Shown here piece after piece: positions 35,520 through 46,500 of a stretch of 64,000 bases of DNA. The position numbers and the translations under genes are program-made. Below the pieces are notes generated by a model. It saw only the letters and a list, made by a program, of their open reading frames with translations. It had not been told where the DNA came from and did not search any database. The stretch's first letter is position 1; each line of letters starts with the position of its first letter. The DNA is taken from contig WHUZ01000005.1 of the NCBI GenBank assembly GCA_015179045.1, positions 1,922,001 to 1,986,000 on the forward strand. The letters are read 5' to 3'. Origin of the DNA: Kalaharituber pfeilii (taxonomy: Eukaryota; Ascomycota; Pezizomycetes; Pezizales; Pezizaceae).

Positions 35520-36625
35520 GGGGTGGGGTTACCCTGAATTAGGTGTCGTATCTATTTTTTTTTTTTTTTTAGGAGTGGTTGTAAGTTCTGCGTATCTATA
35601 TAGGTAAGAGCAAATGTAGATGCTTGTAAGCGATAAAAGTACGAGAGTGGGTTGCCCTCAACGCAATTAGATGTCAGATATCTGTTTTTTTTTTCAATGG
35701 TTGTTATAATGTCTAGATGTGGACTAAAGAGTAGTTAAAATAAGTATAACTTATATTATATTATCTAGATGTATATATACTTGAAGCTGTAAAGTAATAA
35801 AGTTATTATATAGAAGATTTGTTTTTGAAGCATAGATTTACAGGGGAGTATAGATAATAGAAATTAAAGGAGAAAAAAATATAGTAGAAAAGGTAGTTAC
35901 TCTCAATTAGGTATTATGTATCTTGTTTTTTCTAGTAGTTGTTACAACTTCTGTATATTCAAGTTTGGATATAGCTATAGAAAAAGTAGCTAATATAAAT
36001 ATAGCTTGTATTATATTATCTAAATATATATTTGAAGCTGGAAAGTAATAAAGTTATTATACAGAAGTATTTTTGGAGTAAGAGTTTAGAGGGTATGGGG
36101 ATTGGAAAAGAAGAGAAGAATAAGAGAAAATAGGTTAGTAGAAGAGTAAGTTACCCTCAATTAGATATCAAATATCATATTTTTTTTCTCAATAGTTGTT
36201 ATAACTTCTACATATATGGATATGATGACAGAAAGAGCAGCTATAACGTAGATATAACTTATATATTGTTATATGTAAGCTACAAAGTAATAAAGTTATT
36301 ATACAGAAGTATTTTTGGAGTAAGGGTTTCGGGGGTATGGGGATTAGGGAAGAAGAGAAAGGGGAGAAAATAGGTTAGTAAGAGAGTGAATTACCCTCAA
36401 CACATATGCTAAATTTCTCGTTTTTTCCCTATAGTTGTTATAACTTCTGCAAATATGGATATGATGACAGAAAGAGCAGCTATAACATAAGTATAACTTA
36501 TATTATGTTATATGTAAGCTACAAAGTAATAAAGTTACTATACAGAAGTATTGCTAGAGTTAGAGTTTAGGGGGTATGGGGATTGGGAAAGAAGAGAAGA
36601 AAAGAGAGGAAAGTAGAAACAAAAC
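35520..36625. repeat. ~240-bp tandem repeat array
   Basis: Units carry the ordered landmarks TTACCCTCAATTAG, a T run, AGTTGTTATAACTTCT, AGCTACAAAGTAATAAAGTT, ATACAGAAGTATTTTTGGAG and GGGTATGGGGATT. AAGTAATAAAGTTA occurs at 35792, 36043, 36285 and 36524 (spacings 251, 242 and 239). The most proximal units on the left are degenerate or partial. The array lies exactly between the convergent 3' ends of two genes. Confidence 0.85.
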
Positions 36626-36663
36626 TTGACACAATGGTTATCCATACAAACCAACCCACCCTA

Positions 36664-37938
36664 TCACAACTTACTCTCAGCCTTCACGCTTCTCTCTCCT
36701 CCATTCGGATCCACTGCCACCCTCCCATCCCTCAGCCTCACCAATCCCTCCTGGGTACACTCCGCAACCAACTTCCCATCGCTAGCCCTCCACACCCTCT
36801 GCGTCACGAATCCCCTCTCCTCTCCCATCCACGGACTATCCCTCTCTACCAGCAGCCACTCGTCACCGTCCACCTTCGTGTCCGCCCCTGCGTGGAAGTA
36901 CACCGAGTGGTCCAAGCTGACCATCATGCCCAGGTTCTTGGTGCTGCTCTCAGGGTTCACCCGCGTCACCGTAGCGAGGAACGAGCCGTCGGAGAAGTAC
37001 GCCAGGGCGGCGAGGTGCAGCTGGTTGCTGGCCGCGTCGGGCGACAGCAGGGGTTGGCGTGCGCGCACCCAGTACCGGATCTTGCGCGAGGGAATCGGGA
37101 AGTCGGCGGGCTGGGCGCGGAATGAGGGGGTGACCTTCCGCCATTCAAAAGGGTCCCGCTCAATGCGGTTCCGGAGACGGGTCAGGAACTGTTTGCCCTC
37201 GGCGAGGAGCGCTTCACCGTCCATGATGCTCGGGTCTGACGGGTTCGTTTCCCCTTTCTGTCGAATTAAGGTCTCGAGGGCGGCGAGGTCCTTCTCTACT
37301 TTTGCAGCCTTGTCGAGGTCGCTGGGGATGGAGTCTGGGGGGGGTACGTCCTTAGGCATAGGAAGTTGGTGCTCCGCGACGCCGCCTTCCCCCTCGCCGT
37401 GGCCGCGCTCTTTCTTCTCGCGGGGCACCGGCCGCTGGAAGGACGCTATGAGCATGCAGATTGTTTGTCCGCCCTGCTTCGCCTTCACCTCGCGCGTAGT
37501 GAAGCTGCGCCCGGAGCGGATCTCCTCCACATGGTAAGTGATGGGCCGGCTTGCGTTCCCTGCCAGGACAAAGTAGCAGTGGATACTGTGTGCCCAGAGC
37601 GCAGGGTCGACAGTGCGGGTTGCGGCAATGAGCGATTGTGCGATGACGGCGCCGCCGTAGACGCCGCGGGCCCCCGGAGGATGCCAGAGGGGGTAGGTGT
37701 TTGTAAAGATGTTGGGGGAGATTTCGGGTAGCGGGGTGATGTGGAGGGTTTTTTCGATGAGGGAAAGGGTGGTGGAGGGTGGTGGGGGTTTGATTGTTGA
37801 ACGGGGGTGGTGGGGTTTGGTTTCGGGCATGGTTGTTGTTGCGTTTGAGTGTGACTTTGTCGAGCTTGGTTGATTCCCAGAAACGGTAACGCCGTTTAAT
37901 GGTTCAGAATCAAATCCGGATTGGGTTCCTTTTGTCAT
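36664..37938 (-). CDS. TES1: Peroxisomal acyl-CoA thioesterase (TesB type)
   Basis: Hydrolyses acyl-CoA to free fatty acid and CoA, supporting beta-oxidation in peroxisomes. Single exon, 424 aa, ending in the canonical peroxisomal targeting tripeptide SKL. Double-hotdog architecture: N-terminal hotdog with RGVYGGAVIAQSLIAA (91-106), HSIHCYFVLAGN (117-128) and REVKAKQGGQTICMLIASFQ (149-168); C-terminal hotdog with SLDHSVYFH (341-349), ERDSPW and ECTQEGLVR. The likely catalytic triad by analogy to E. coli TesB is Asp343, Ser368 and Gln396. A charged ~90-residue linker between the two hotdogs is longer than in bacteria, as usual in fungi. The ORF begins ~36 residues before a second Met (residue 37, MPETKPHHP), which is an alternative start. 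No introns. Confidence 0.93.
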   Translation of the reverse strand: MTKGTQSGFDSEPLNGVTVSGNQPSSTKSHSNATTTMPETKPHHPRSTIKPPPPSTTLSLIEKTLHITPLPEISPNIFTNTYPLWHPPGARGVYGGAVIAQSLIAATRTVDPALWAHSIHCYFVLAGNASRPITYHVEEIRSGRSFTTREVKAKQGGQTICMLIASFQRPVPREKKERGHGEGEGGVAEHQLPMPKDVPPPDSIPSDLDKAAKVEKDLAALETLIRQKGETNPSDPSIMDGEALLAEGKQFLTRLRNRIERDPFEWRKVTPSFRAQPADFPIPSRKIRYWVRARQPLLSPDAASNQLHLAALAYFSDGSFLATVTRVNPESSTKNLGMMVSLDHSVYFHAGADTKVDGDEWLLVERDSPWMGEERGFVTQRVWRASDGKLVAECTQEGLVRLRDGRVAVDPNGGERSVKAESKL

Positions 37939-38868
37939 TCACAAATGTCGACTGAACTTGAGTTTTAACTCAACAAAACACAGTTCTAAAGATCCCCATG
38001 CAAAAGGTTGATGGGATATAAATAAAAAGACCGATTATAAAACAGTTGGGAAGTCGTGAAAGGGAGTGGAAAAAGCCGTGAGCTGTATGGTGATTTTGCT
38101 GTCAGTGGAAGAGGTACCATTAGGTTCCTTTTCTACTTTACCTCGGCACACCGGCCTTCCCGGCGGGCCAGGGCAAGCTAAATTGGATGTGGATGTGTGG
38201 GGGGAATCGTGGGTTCTGGGTGCTGGGCGCGGGGTGCCGACGAAAAACGGGGATTCGGTTTCTGTGAGCCATAATGCAATCCACGTACTCATGCTGCTTG
38301 TGGATCTGAGGAAATGTAAGAATCGAGTCTAGTTTGATGTAGAATTATTAGTTACCATGATAAGATCACGTGCTGAGCTGCTTTACAAGTGCAAGCTTCA
38401 CTCACATGCGAGCAGGTGAGGGGGGTAAAAAACAAAAACAAGAAAATTAAAAAAGTGCGATTGAAGTACAGTCACTGAGCAAAAGTCTTGGTGACGCCAC
38501 CTCCCTTGGCACCTCCGAATGCATGCTTTCACTGCTTCAAACACTTATACCAACAGCGCAATTGCAAAACTTGCACCTGCAGTTTCTAGAGGCTTGCCCA
38601 TAATAGTGATTTTTTTCAAAATTCATAGTTTGGCTCTTCATGAGGAAAGCTTTTTTGTCCATAATAATCTCTGGTATGAAAATACATACTGAGTTTTAAT
38701 CCTAGTTCATTTTTTTCTAGGACATTGTGGGCTCTGTGGAAAGCTATTAATTTTTATGTCCTAATTTTATATCTTAAAACATCAATTTTGTATGGGAATT
38801 TGATAGTCTTGGCATTTTCAAGGTTTGTAATTTTAGCTCTCCAACTCCAACCGCTCCAACCGCTGGAA
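37939..38868. other. Thioesterase upstream region
   Basis: Promoter side of the minus-strand thioesterase gene. ORFs at 38035-38332 on both strands overlap and lack motifs. Nothing else supported. Confidence 0.4.
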
Positions 38869-39693
38869 TTAGGCCCTGTTTGGTTGACCACGAATAGCCA
38901 AGTGGAGACTATGGCAACCAAACGGTTTCTACGTTCGCTAGGGTCGTTTTTGCACGAAACTAAACTGTGAGTTGCCGCTCGAACTGTCCAACAGAGGTGA
39001 GTATAGCCACGTATCATTTCGCTTGCTATAGCAAACTGCATCACACTATTGCATCGCATCATGACATTGACATTGCATCACAACATTGACATCGCATTGT
39101 ACTAGTACCACTATTATGGCAGAACTCAACCCTCACAATATCCTCACTCTGGACCTATTATTGGCAATTGGAATAGAAATAACAGAGTACATGCTGTTAT
39201 TTTACAATGAAACTCCTATGTGGACATCAGCTTTGCAAGGAAATGTGTACTTACAGGAGGTCTATTTTTCAGCAAACCTGTAGTGTCCTTTTGGAAGGTC
39301 CACTTTGCTCATAGTTCTGACATTTTTGGGTAGGCTAATTGAGTGTTATAAGGCATAGACAGTGATAGTGATAGCAGTGGTAGTCGGAATGCAATAGTTG
39401 CAATTGACAAGTTTGACATTGGTGGCCGCAGGATGCAATTTTTTCTTATTTTTTTTTTTTTATTTTTTTTTATTATTATTATTTTTTGCACAATGAGAAT
39501 GTATCAAACGAACCTTCAAGTTGCCGATTTTTTTTGCACTGCATATCTGTAGGTATGTACGTAGTCAAATTGTAGCAAACACTTCCCCAGTTCCAATTGC
39601 ACCTCTTAAGTCGTATCCCGCCCGCCGTGGCCATTCAAACTGATGCTAGGTCTAGCTATCTGATACGACCTACTGCAACCAAACAGGGCCTTA
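38869..39693. mobile_element. 819-bp PIF/Harbinger-type MITE
   Basis: Terminal inverted repeats GGCCCTGTTTGGTTG (38872) and its exact reverse complement (ending 39690) are flanked by TTA on both sides (38869-38871, 39691-39693). A GG..TGTTTGG end with a 3-bp TTA duplication is the signature of PIF/Harbinger elements. There is no transposase frame inside; the interior has short CATTGACATTGCATCA-type repeats (39050-39100) and an A/T-rich tract near 39440-39485. Non-autonomous copy. Confidence 0.85.
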
Positions 39694-42083
39694 TATAATT
39701 CTAGGTACTATCCATTATATGAAAAATCACCTTTATATATCTGATTACAGTGTATAGTGCTCCAAAAGTAGTGGTTTTTGTATATAGTCTCCAGCAGCCA
39801 AGAGAGTTCTTGCAATACTACATCCTTGACTTTTGTACTATAGTCTCTTCCTGCACTGTAGCATTTCCATGGCCCTATGTATTATCACCTGTTATCGGGC
39901 CACTGGTGGTTAAGATTGTTCAAATGGACCCTGTTGCTGCGTGCGCTCAGATCGCTTTCACCAAGGCTTTTGCTCAGTGACTGTATGATTGGGTTGGTTT
40001 TATTTGGATGTTTTTTCAGCCAAGAAGCTCGCACCGAAGGGGTTCTTGTGGAAAGCATTGGAGAGAGGTGCCGACCACTTGAAGAAGGGCCAACATCTTG
40101 GACCAAGACGAGGTTGCAAAATTAAATATCTCGCTTGGCACCCGCCTTTTTAGGCTGGGTACGAGAACAACCAATACTCATGAACTTGGGCCCCATTTAA
40201 GTTTTGCTTTTTTGAATGGTCAAATGAGAAGCTTGCACGAAAAAGCTTGATACGAAAGGTGAGGCCAATGGAGATAAATTCCGGATTTGACTTGCGTGGC
40301 CGAGACAACATCCTTATCTTGCCAATTTTTCGTGTCTCCCGACCAATTTGATTTGTCTCAATGTCTTGGAGACCCCGGAAATAAATTCCGTCAAACTTCG
40401 TACCTGCGTCAGCAGGCTTATTATTAAACTTGGAAGCATCGCGCTCCTCGGTACAAAGTAAATAGACAGTAACTGCCACAGGTTTAGGCATGGAGGTGCT
40501 AATCTAGGTCGAGATAGAGGGGTAATCAATCTTGCAGAACATATTTCTAAATTTTTAAAACTTTATTCATAAGTTGAAAATATATAAGATATTAAATAGA
40601 GGGCTTAAAGCACAAAAAAAAAAAAAAAGGAAAGAAAAAAAAATAGTACAGTACTGATATAGATATGGATATAAAGCAGTACATGAAGGGAAAATTGTAT
40701 TGGTAAACCCGAACTGAGTGTATACATAGAGTTCTTAGTATCCTCTAGGTTGGTATATTTGATGTACCTTCAGCAACTGCAGAAAGTTATCAATTAAGCT
40801 TTGATCATGAGCTCAGCTGCTTGTGCCTAGGTTAGCAACGCCTTTGTAAGCTTCCTGGCATCCCTTAGTTGCACCGAGAAATCATAAATCAGACTGCTGC
40901 TGCTAGAAAGTGGGGGCTTCAGGCCCAGACCGTACCGTTGCATATGGTGAGGACTGCGGAGCTCAGTTGGGTCCACCTCACTTGTCCCCTTGCCTGGAGC
41001 TGCGGGTAAAGCGACAGCACACTGATGCGACTTTAGAAGGGATATCAGAATGTGCTAGCGAGGTGGGTGGCGAGTTCTAGACCTTTTAAACGTTATCCGA
41101 TACTGTATAGAAACGCCACGACATTATCCAAGGATAGGGTTATGGGACTTTAGCGGGCTTGGTGATATGATGCGGGTCTGGACCCTGTGAGTGTGGGGTG
41201 TGTGGCGCCTGTGGATCTGTCATAGATTTATGACAATGCCAGGGTTGCCATCAACGTGATGGATGTTCGAGAACGTGGTATATTAACCGATACCCCAACA
41301 GCATGCTGTGTAGAGCGCAAGGGCGATGTTGAAACCTTGCATCGATGTCCAGATTTCAGTATTCATTCCCACGGCAACCTGAGTTGCAGAAACTGAGCTG
41401 CCTCTCAGTAATTATTGCATATTTAACGTCGATAACCTGAAACTCTGAGGTATGCGTTACCGTTTTTAATCAGAAAATATTTTGCAACAGCTCTTGCAGG
41501 CAGATCTGAAAAAGTAGCGATTCGCAGTGTGGAAGCTGTTGGAGGATCTGGAATCTGAACGGCACTAAAAGCGGGCAAGCGGATCAGTCCCCCTTAGTTC
41601 ATACACGGAACCAATTTATAATACACAGCCAAGCCCACCAGCGCCGTTGCTTATAGTACGCACGGTTACCATAGCTTATAACAACTTCCGTTTGCAATAG
41701 CCTCCACAGTCATTAACAGAATAAGTCCTGAATCCCAAGTATGCAAATCGATATTTACCCTTCTCCCACCTCATCAATTGCGCCTTTACAGCTTCAACTG
41801 CAGCGCTCAGCAACTTCACCCCCACTTCCAATATTCGAGCTATCTCGGCTGAATTTATCAGGTTCGAGGAGTTTCCAACTAGGCTCCGGGGATTGGAACA
41901 GTGCAGCAGAGCCAGGGTATAGTAACTATCGGGGCGGCGTAACCCAGCAAGAGCAGCGGGTTCAAGCAGAAGAGCAGCGAGTTATTGACCTACAAATTAC
42001 GGCGTATTAGAACGGCAACAAACTATATCAGGAGTACCACAAGCGAAGCGATAACAGGAAGTTTCACAGTGAATCTGGCAGCA
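39694..42083. other. 2.4-kb region upstream of sulfiredoxin
   Basis: No confident gene. Weak candidates are a 113-codon minus frame (40150-40491) beginning MPKPVAVTVYLL and a plus-strand segment 40016-40125 reading ...APKGFLWKALERGADHLKKG; neither matches a family I know. The last 350 bases include an 89-codon frame (41741-42010) that could be an upstream ORF or a 5' exon of the sulfiredoxin gene. Confidence 0.35.
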
Positions 42084-42554
42084 ATGACATCTCACGGCGT
42101 GACTTCACCCACCCCAATGGTATGGGATCACACCCGATCCGCCCCAACCACAACGACTCCGAGCTCCTCTATTCAGTCGCGCGGCATACGCAATACGACC
42201 TTTCTTCCAATCTCCTCTATTCTCCGGCCCATTTTCCCCGTGCCTTTGGACCAGGCTAAGGTAGCTTCAATGCTTGATACCCTTGCCAGGTCTAATTCCT
42301 CGCCGCAATCTGCATCATGTGGATTGAACGGGGATCCACTACCTGACAAACTACCCCCCATTGATGTCCTCTCCTATAAGTCGAAGAAAACTGGTCGAGA
42401 ATTTTATTTTGCCTTTGGTGGCTGTCATCGCCTGAGTGCATATGAGAGAGCAGAAAAGGAGATGGTAGAATGCAAAGTGCTAAGAGTAACGAGAGGAATG
42501 TTGGGAGGGTATCTTGGCAGTAGTTTAGGAGCTATTTTAGGAGAAGACGAATAA
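42084..42554 (+). CDS. SRX1: Sulfiredoxin
   Basis: ATP-dependent reductase that repairs hyperoxidised (sulfinic) 2-Cys peroxiredoxins after oxidative stress. 156 aa from the ATG at 42084; the frame is open farther upstream but has no earlier ATG. The signature FGGCHRLSAYERA (residues 111-123) carries the catalytic Cys114 and the ATP-phosphate-binding residues. Before it come PPIDVLSYKSKKTGREFYFA and IFPVPLDQAKV, the ParB-like fold elements that contact ATP. The N-terminal ~35 residues are Ser/Thr-rich and variable, and a Gly-rich tail ends ILGEDE. It is slightly longer than yeast Srx1 (127 aa). No intron is needed, though an upstream exon is possible. Confidence 0.9.
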   Translation: MTSHGVTSPTPMVWDHTRSAPTTTTPSSSIQSRGIRNTTFLPISSILRPIFPVPLDQAKVASMLDTLARSNSSPQSASCGLNGDPLPDKLPPIDVLSYKSKKTGREFYFAFGGCHRLSAYERAEKEMVECKVLRVTRGMLGGYLGSSLGAILGEDE

Positions 42555-43110
42555 TCATTAGGAACATTATGATACTCTTAAAATATCGTGAAGTCCCTCG
42601 ATGGCTCAACAGGAGCTTTACCTTTTGGGGCTGTCAGATCACCGCTTTTTCTTGGGTTCAAAATCGGTTTCTTTGTCATAAGGTTATCGTACTGCATAGC
42701 ATTATTTCGCATCATTGATTTTTGTCATCTAGATCATTAAGTTGGCTTGTCATATTGGGTTTTGCCTAACCCTGTATCTTTCATCATCCACATCCTTTTG
42801 ACACGGTTTTATGTTGACGTGTTTGCTGTAGCATGCTTTCGAGGACATATTTTAGTATATTCTTTGTTGTATCTCTATTAATAATGGCAATAAGAATGTC
42901 TTCACGGTGCGAAAAAGAGGACAGTTTAGCACAATATCTGCCCAGGTCAGTAATCACACTTACTTCAATCGCCATAAAGAAACGACGTACCGCATTTCAA
43001 AGAGAATATCCTAGCTGCTGCACTCTATTCACAATTTCTGAAAATGAATCCGAAAGTTCTGTTCCAGTACATCTAATTTGCACAATGACCCGGCCAGAGT
43101 TTGTCTGTGT
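42555..43110. other. Sulfiredoxin 3' region
   Basis: AT-rich; no further gene recognised. Short opposing ORFs at 42784-43153 end in poly(A)/poly(T) tract translations and are not credible. Confidence 0.4.
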
Positions 43111-43142
<32 letters not shown>

Positions 43143-43215
43143 CCTTTCTTTGAAAAAAAAAAAAGTAATATATCACGTAACCCCGCTTGCAGCTGTTCGC
43201 CATGGCAGGGCCCCT
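43111..43215 (-). mobile_element. Family-A retroposon copy
   Basis: A long T tract (43113-43142), then a short A run, then ATCACGTAACCCCGCTTGCAG and TTCGCCATGGCAGGGC. On the minus strand this is the family-A 3' end followed by its poly(A) tail. The 5' boundary and a target-site duplication were not found, so the element may extend beyond 43215. Confidence 0.6.
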
Positions 43216-43493
43216 GGGCCGAAGCCCTCAATGCTCGGAGGCAAGCATCTATAGATGGGATAGGCCCATCATAATTCTTTGTAAGGCCATTGTGCTTGAT
43301 TGTTTGTATGGCCAGCAGCAGGAAAGTAATTGCCTGCCCCCTATCTTGTACCAGTATCCTAAGATGGACGTATGTAAAGATGCAAGCGGTTTTCTAATCA
43401 CAAGCTTTGTCCAGGAGACTCGTCATTGAACTAGCGTAGTTCTAGGTTTAGTGTATTCCCGGCGCATGTATTTGTCGACCTTAGAAGCAATTC

Positions 43494-43557
43494 ATACGCT
43501 GATCCCATAGGGCGGCATGCGAGCAATGATATATATAAAAAAAAAAATACGCTGATC
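43494..43557 (+). mobile_element. Family-B retroposon insertion, 42 bp
   Basis: ATACGCTGATC is duplicated at 43494-43504 and 43547-43557 around only 42 bp: CCATAGGGCGGCATGCGAGC, then AATGATATATAT and an A tail. Target-primed insertion of little more than the 3' end. Confidence 0.8.
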
Positions 43558-46500
43558 AGCTGAATGAGTTCTTCATATTGATGTCACTTGAAGGACCCCA
43601 GTTACATATCAAAGATGTCCAATTGTCGTCGACGTAGAGGATCATCTGCTGGCGCAAGTGAATGATGAATGTTACCCATTTGATGTGTCAGTACGTGGGT
43701 CCTTCTTCACAATTGCCTCATGTTCTTGAACTTCAATGTATCCACGAGCACAAATCATCAGTGTCTGAGTCCTCGAGACTGGCCAGCTGGGTACCAGGAA
43801 CAGTCACGGACCAGAATATAGACTCACAAGATGCATGTGAAAGGATCCAGACGAGCGAGCTCTCATATGAATGCCACTGCCCTGAAGCGAGAAACTGTCG
43901 ACGTGTTGGAACAAACGGAGTGAGGCCGCTTTGCACCGTAATTGATGATTCATGAACTGGCCACGCACCTCACTGCCAGAGCGGAGGGTGGGAGAACGGC
44001 TTGACAGAGGGGAGGGAATGTTGGGCTGTCCTATCAGCCCATCAGAACAGAACGCTACCCACTCTTGTGAGGCAGGGAGCGCCATGAGCTTTCAGTGGCT
44101 ACGCTAGGCATTGCCCCACTTTAAGCAGTATGCTACAGCACCTGCCTGGTTAGGAAATAAACGAATGGGCGAAGAAATCAGAAGTCGATTCTGTTTTACT
44201 ACGTCCCCGTGGTACGGCGTAGTCCTCATTTCTTTCTAGCTGTTCAGCAATTGCAAACGCTCGCCCCGGCCGAGCGTTTCACGGATTTTTCCCCACAGAC
44301 TTCGTGTAACTCCAGAGTCGTACGTAATCTTGACATCCCGCCTGCTTTACTCTTCTACATCCTGGCTGTGCTTGAAGATTTACTCAGGATCCGTGGAAAT
44401 GGTGAGCTGGCATGCGCGATATGCATAGTCTCCGTTTCATTGAGTTCGGTTGAGCGTGAGCTGATAATCTGGTTCAGCTAGTTCGTGTCCTCGAGGTTGT
44501 TCTCAGTTCAGAGCGGAGTTGATCTCCTCTCTGCACTGCGTGCAGACGCCAACGACCGCCACGTTGAAGACAATTTGAAACTCTGCCACTGTGCAATTCA
44601 CCAGGCCCTTCAGCTCGGGCTGCTTGGAAACTGTGAATTCGTAGCAATTGTGGAGGCGAGAGACGATAGCTTCCATTTTTGCTCCATTAGGACGTCCCAG
44701 CTGGGTGTTCTTTGCTTTCATTGGCAGGAAATGCAGAACCACCAATGTGCATTTGGTGCACATCTTCCATTGAGATGTAGGTCGACTAGGTCTGTCGTGT
44801 AAATATTGATTTGCATGCACTGCATGCCGGCCTCTGCATGCAACTGTGCTGTTGTGTTAATCCTGACTCCTAGGATTGTCATTGCAATTTCCTCAATTCA
44901 ATCATATAGACCTTAAAGTGATGTCGATTAGCCTGGGGCATAAGTGAAACAAATGGGAGTCTGATTCTTATCTTCCTATACCCACTCTTCAAGAACCACA
45001 AGCTGAGGACACTTGAGTTACCGTATTAATTCGAGTTATTTGCTGGCGTGGGCGTGCAAATCACAAGCAGTTTGAGAGGAAGAAAGCTAGTCTTGAAGTG
45101 AGACAGAAAGATTATATGAGGGGGTTACAGTAATAAGAAGCCAAAGCTAAGGTTTCCTCTCAGTATCGTGGCTTTAGACTTAGGCTGCCTTCTCTCTAGC
45201 ACTGTTGTGGTTTGTACACCCATGCCAATGGATTAATATGGTACAGTATGTCGAAGAGGCATGAGGTCAATCAATCACTGACATCATGAATATGTTCTTT
45301 TTATTGTGACACAAGGCAGGATCAGTCAAGTCAAGCATCGATAAATTGCGAAATTCTATATCTGCTGAACGAGAGATTCAACTGCACCCTGTATTGGTAA
45401 AACTTCGGATTTGCGGGCAGCAGGGGCCATACCTTTCATTTCCACTTTGTGGTGATGGTAAGCCAACCATGTTGTGATTAAGGAAGCCCATATATCGCAG
45501 AGATTGCTAATTACCGAGCATTGGTTTGTGATTAGGTAGTTGACATGGGTCAGCAAAACAGTTAAAAGTGTACCGCGGCTCTTGCTTTGAGGTACCCTAG
45601 ATAACTTGCAGGAATTTATCACAATATTTGGAATAAGCATTTGAGTAGTGCTGAATGTTATAGTCTTGATTTCATGGAGGACTGGAACATAATCTGGTTA
45701 ATTGGGGAAAGCAGACGACCTGAACGGAGTGCCGCCCTTGATATACCGTAATAATGGCCCTGAATGCACCGCCTTAGTTTACTGATGCAGTGAGATATAT
45801 TGAACTCATTATACATGTTTTAGTACTTCATTGATGTCTAATCAATGTATTCGTGGAACTCTAATACGTTCGCCACTGTAGCTAACAAGAACTACGTAGG
45901 AAAATTCTTTTAGGAGGCCGCTGCATGCTCGTGTAAGTACGCATTTCGAATGCTGTACCTTGAGCCACAAGTTGCAATTGGAGCATTTGAGGGCTATCGC
46001 TTAACATTCAACCACTCCTAAAAGCTCAAGTGGATCAAGCATCAGCTTGACCGAAGCAAGCTGATAGTAGGAACTGTCGGGATTGATATTGGATACTGGA
46101 GGCCCGAATAAGCCGAAAATTGATGCACAAGGTAAATGTGATGTCGACGCTGGGAGTCTGTGCTAACAATATACTGACTTGCAGTACTCGGCTGTCTCAA
46201 AGGAGAGACCTGCGCCTCATAGACTGCGGCCGACCGAAATCAGCTGCGCTACTGCTATGCATAGATCAGCTGGGAGCACTCTATATCCCCCATGTATTCT
46301 ATGTCCTAATGGTAAAAACACTGAGCTCAGGAAGAGCTGATGGGTACAGTTTCCCATCTTCCCACTAGTTCTAGTACTATTAATGCTTCCATGACTATAA
46401 AGTACTAACCAACTCGACCAACTGAAACGGCGACAAAACATGTCGAGATTGTCCTGTTTAGGCAGATAATAGTTCCGTAGCCACTGTAGCACCTGGGATA

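Noticed and set aside
36626..37537. 303-codon plus-strand ORF
   Set aside because: It lies antisense within the acyl-CoA thioesterase gene, lacks motifs, and is a shadow of its GC-rich codons.
42833..43203. Opposing ORFs ending in Phe or Lys runs
   Set aside because: The runs are translations of the poly(T)/poly(A) tail of the family-A retroposon.
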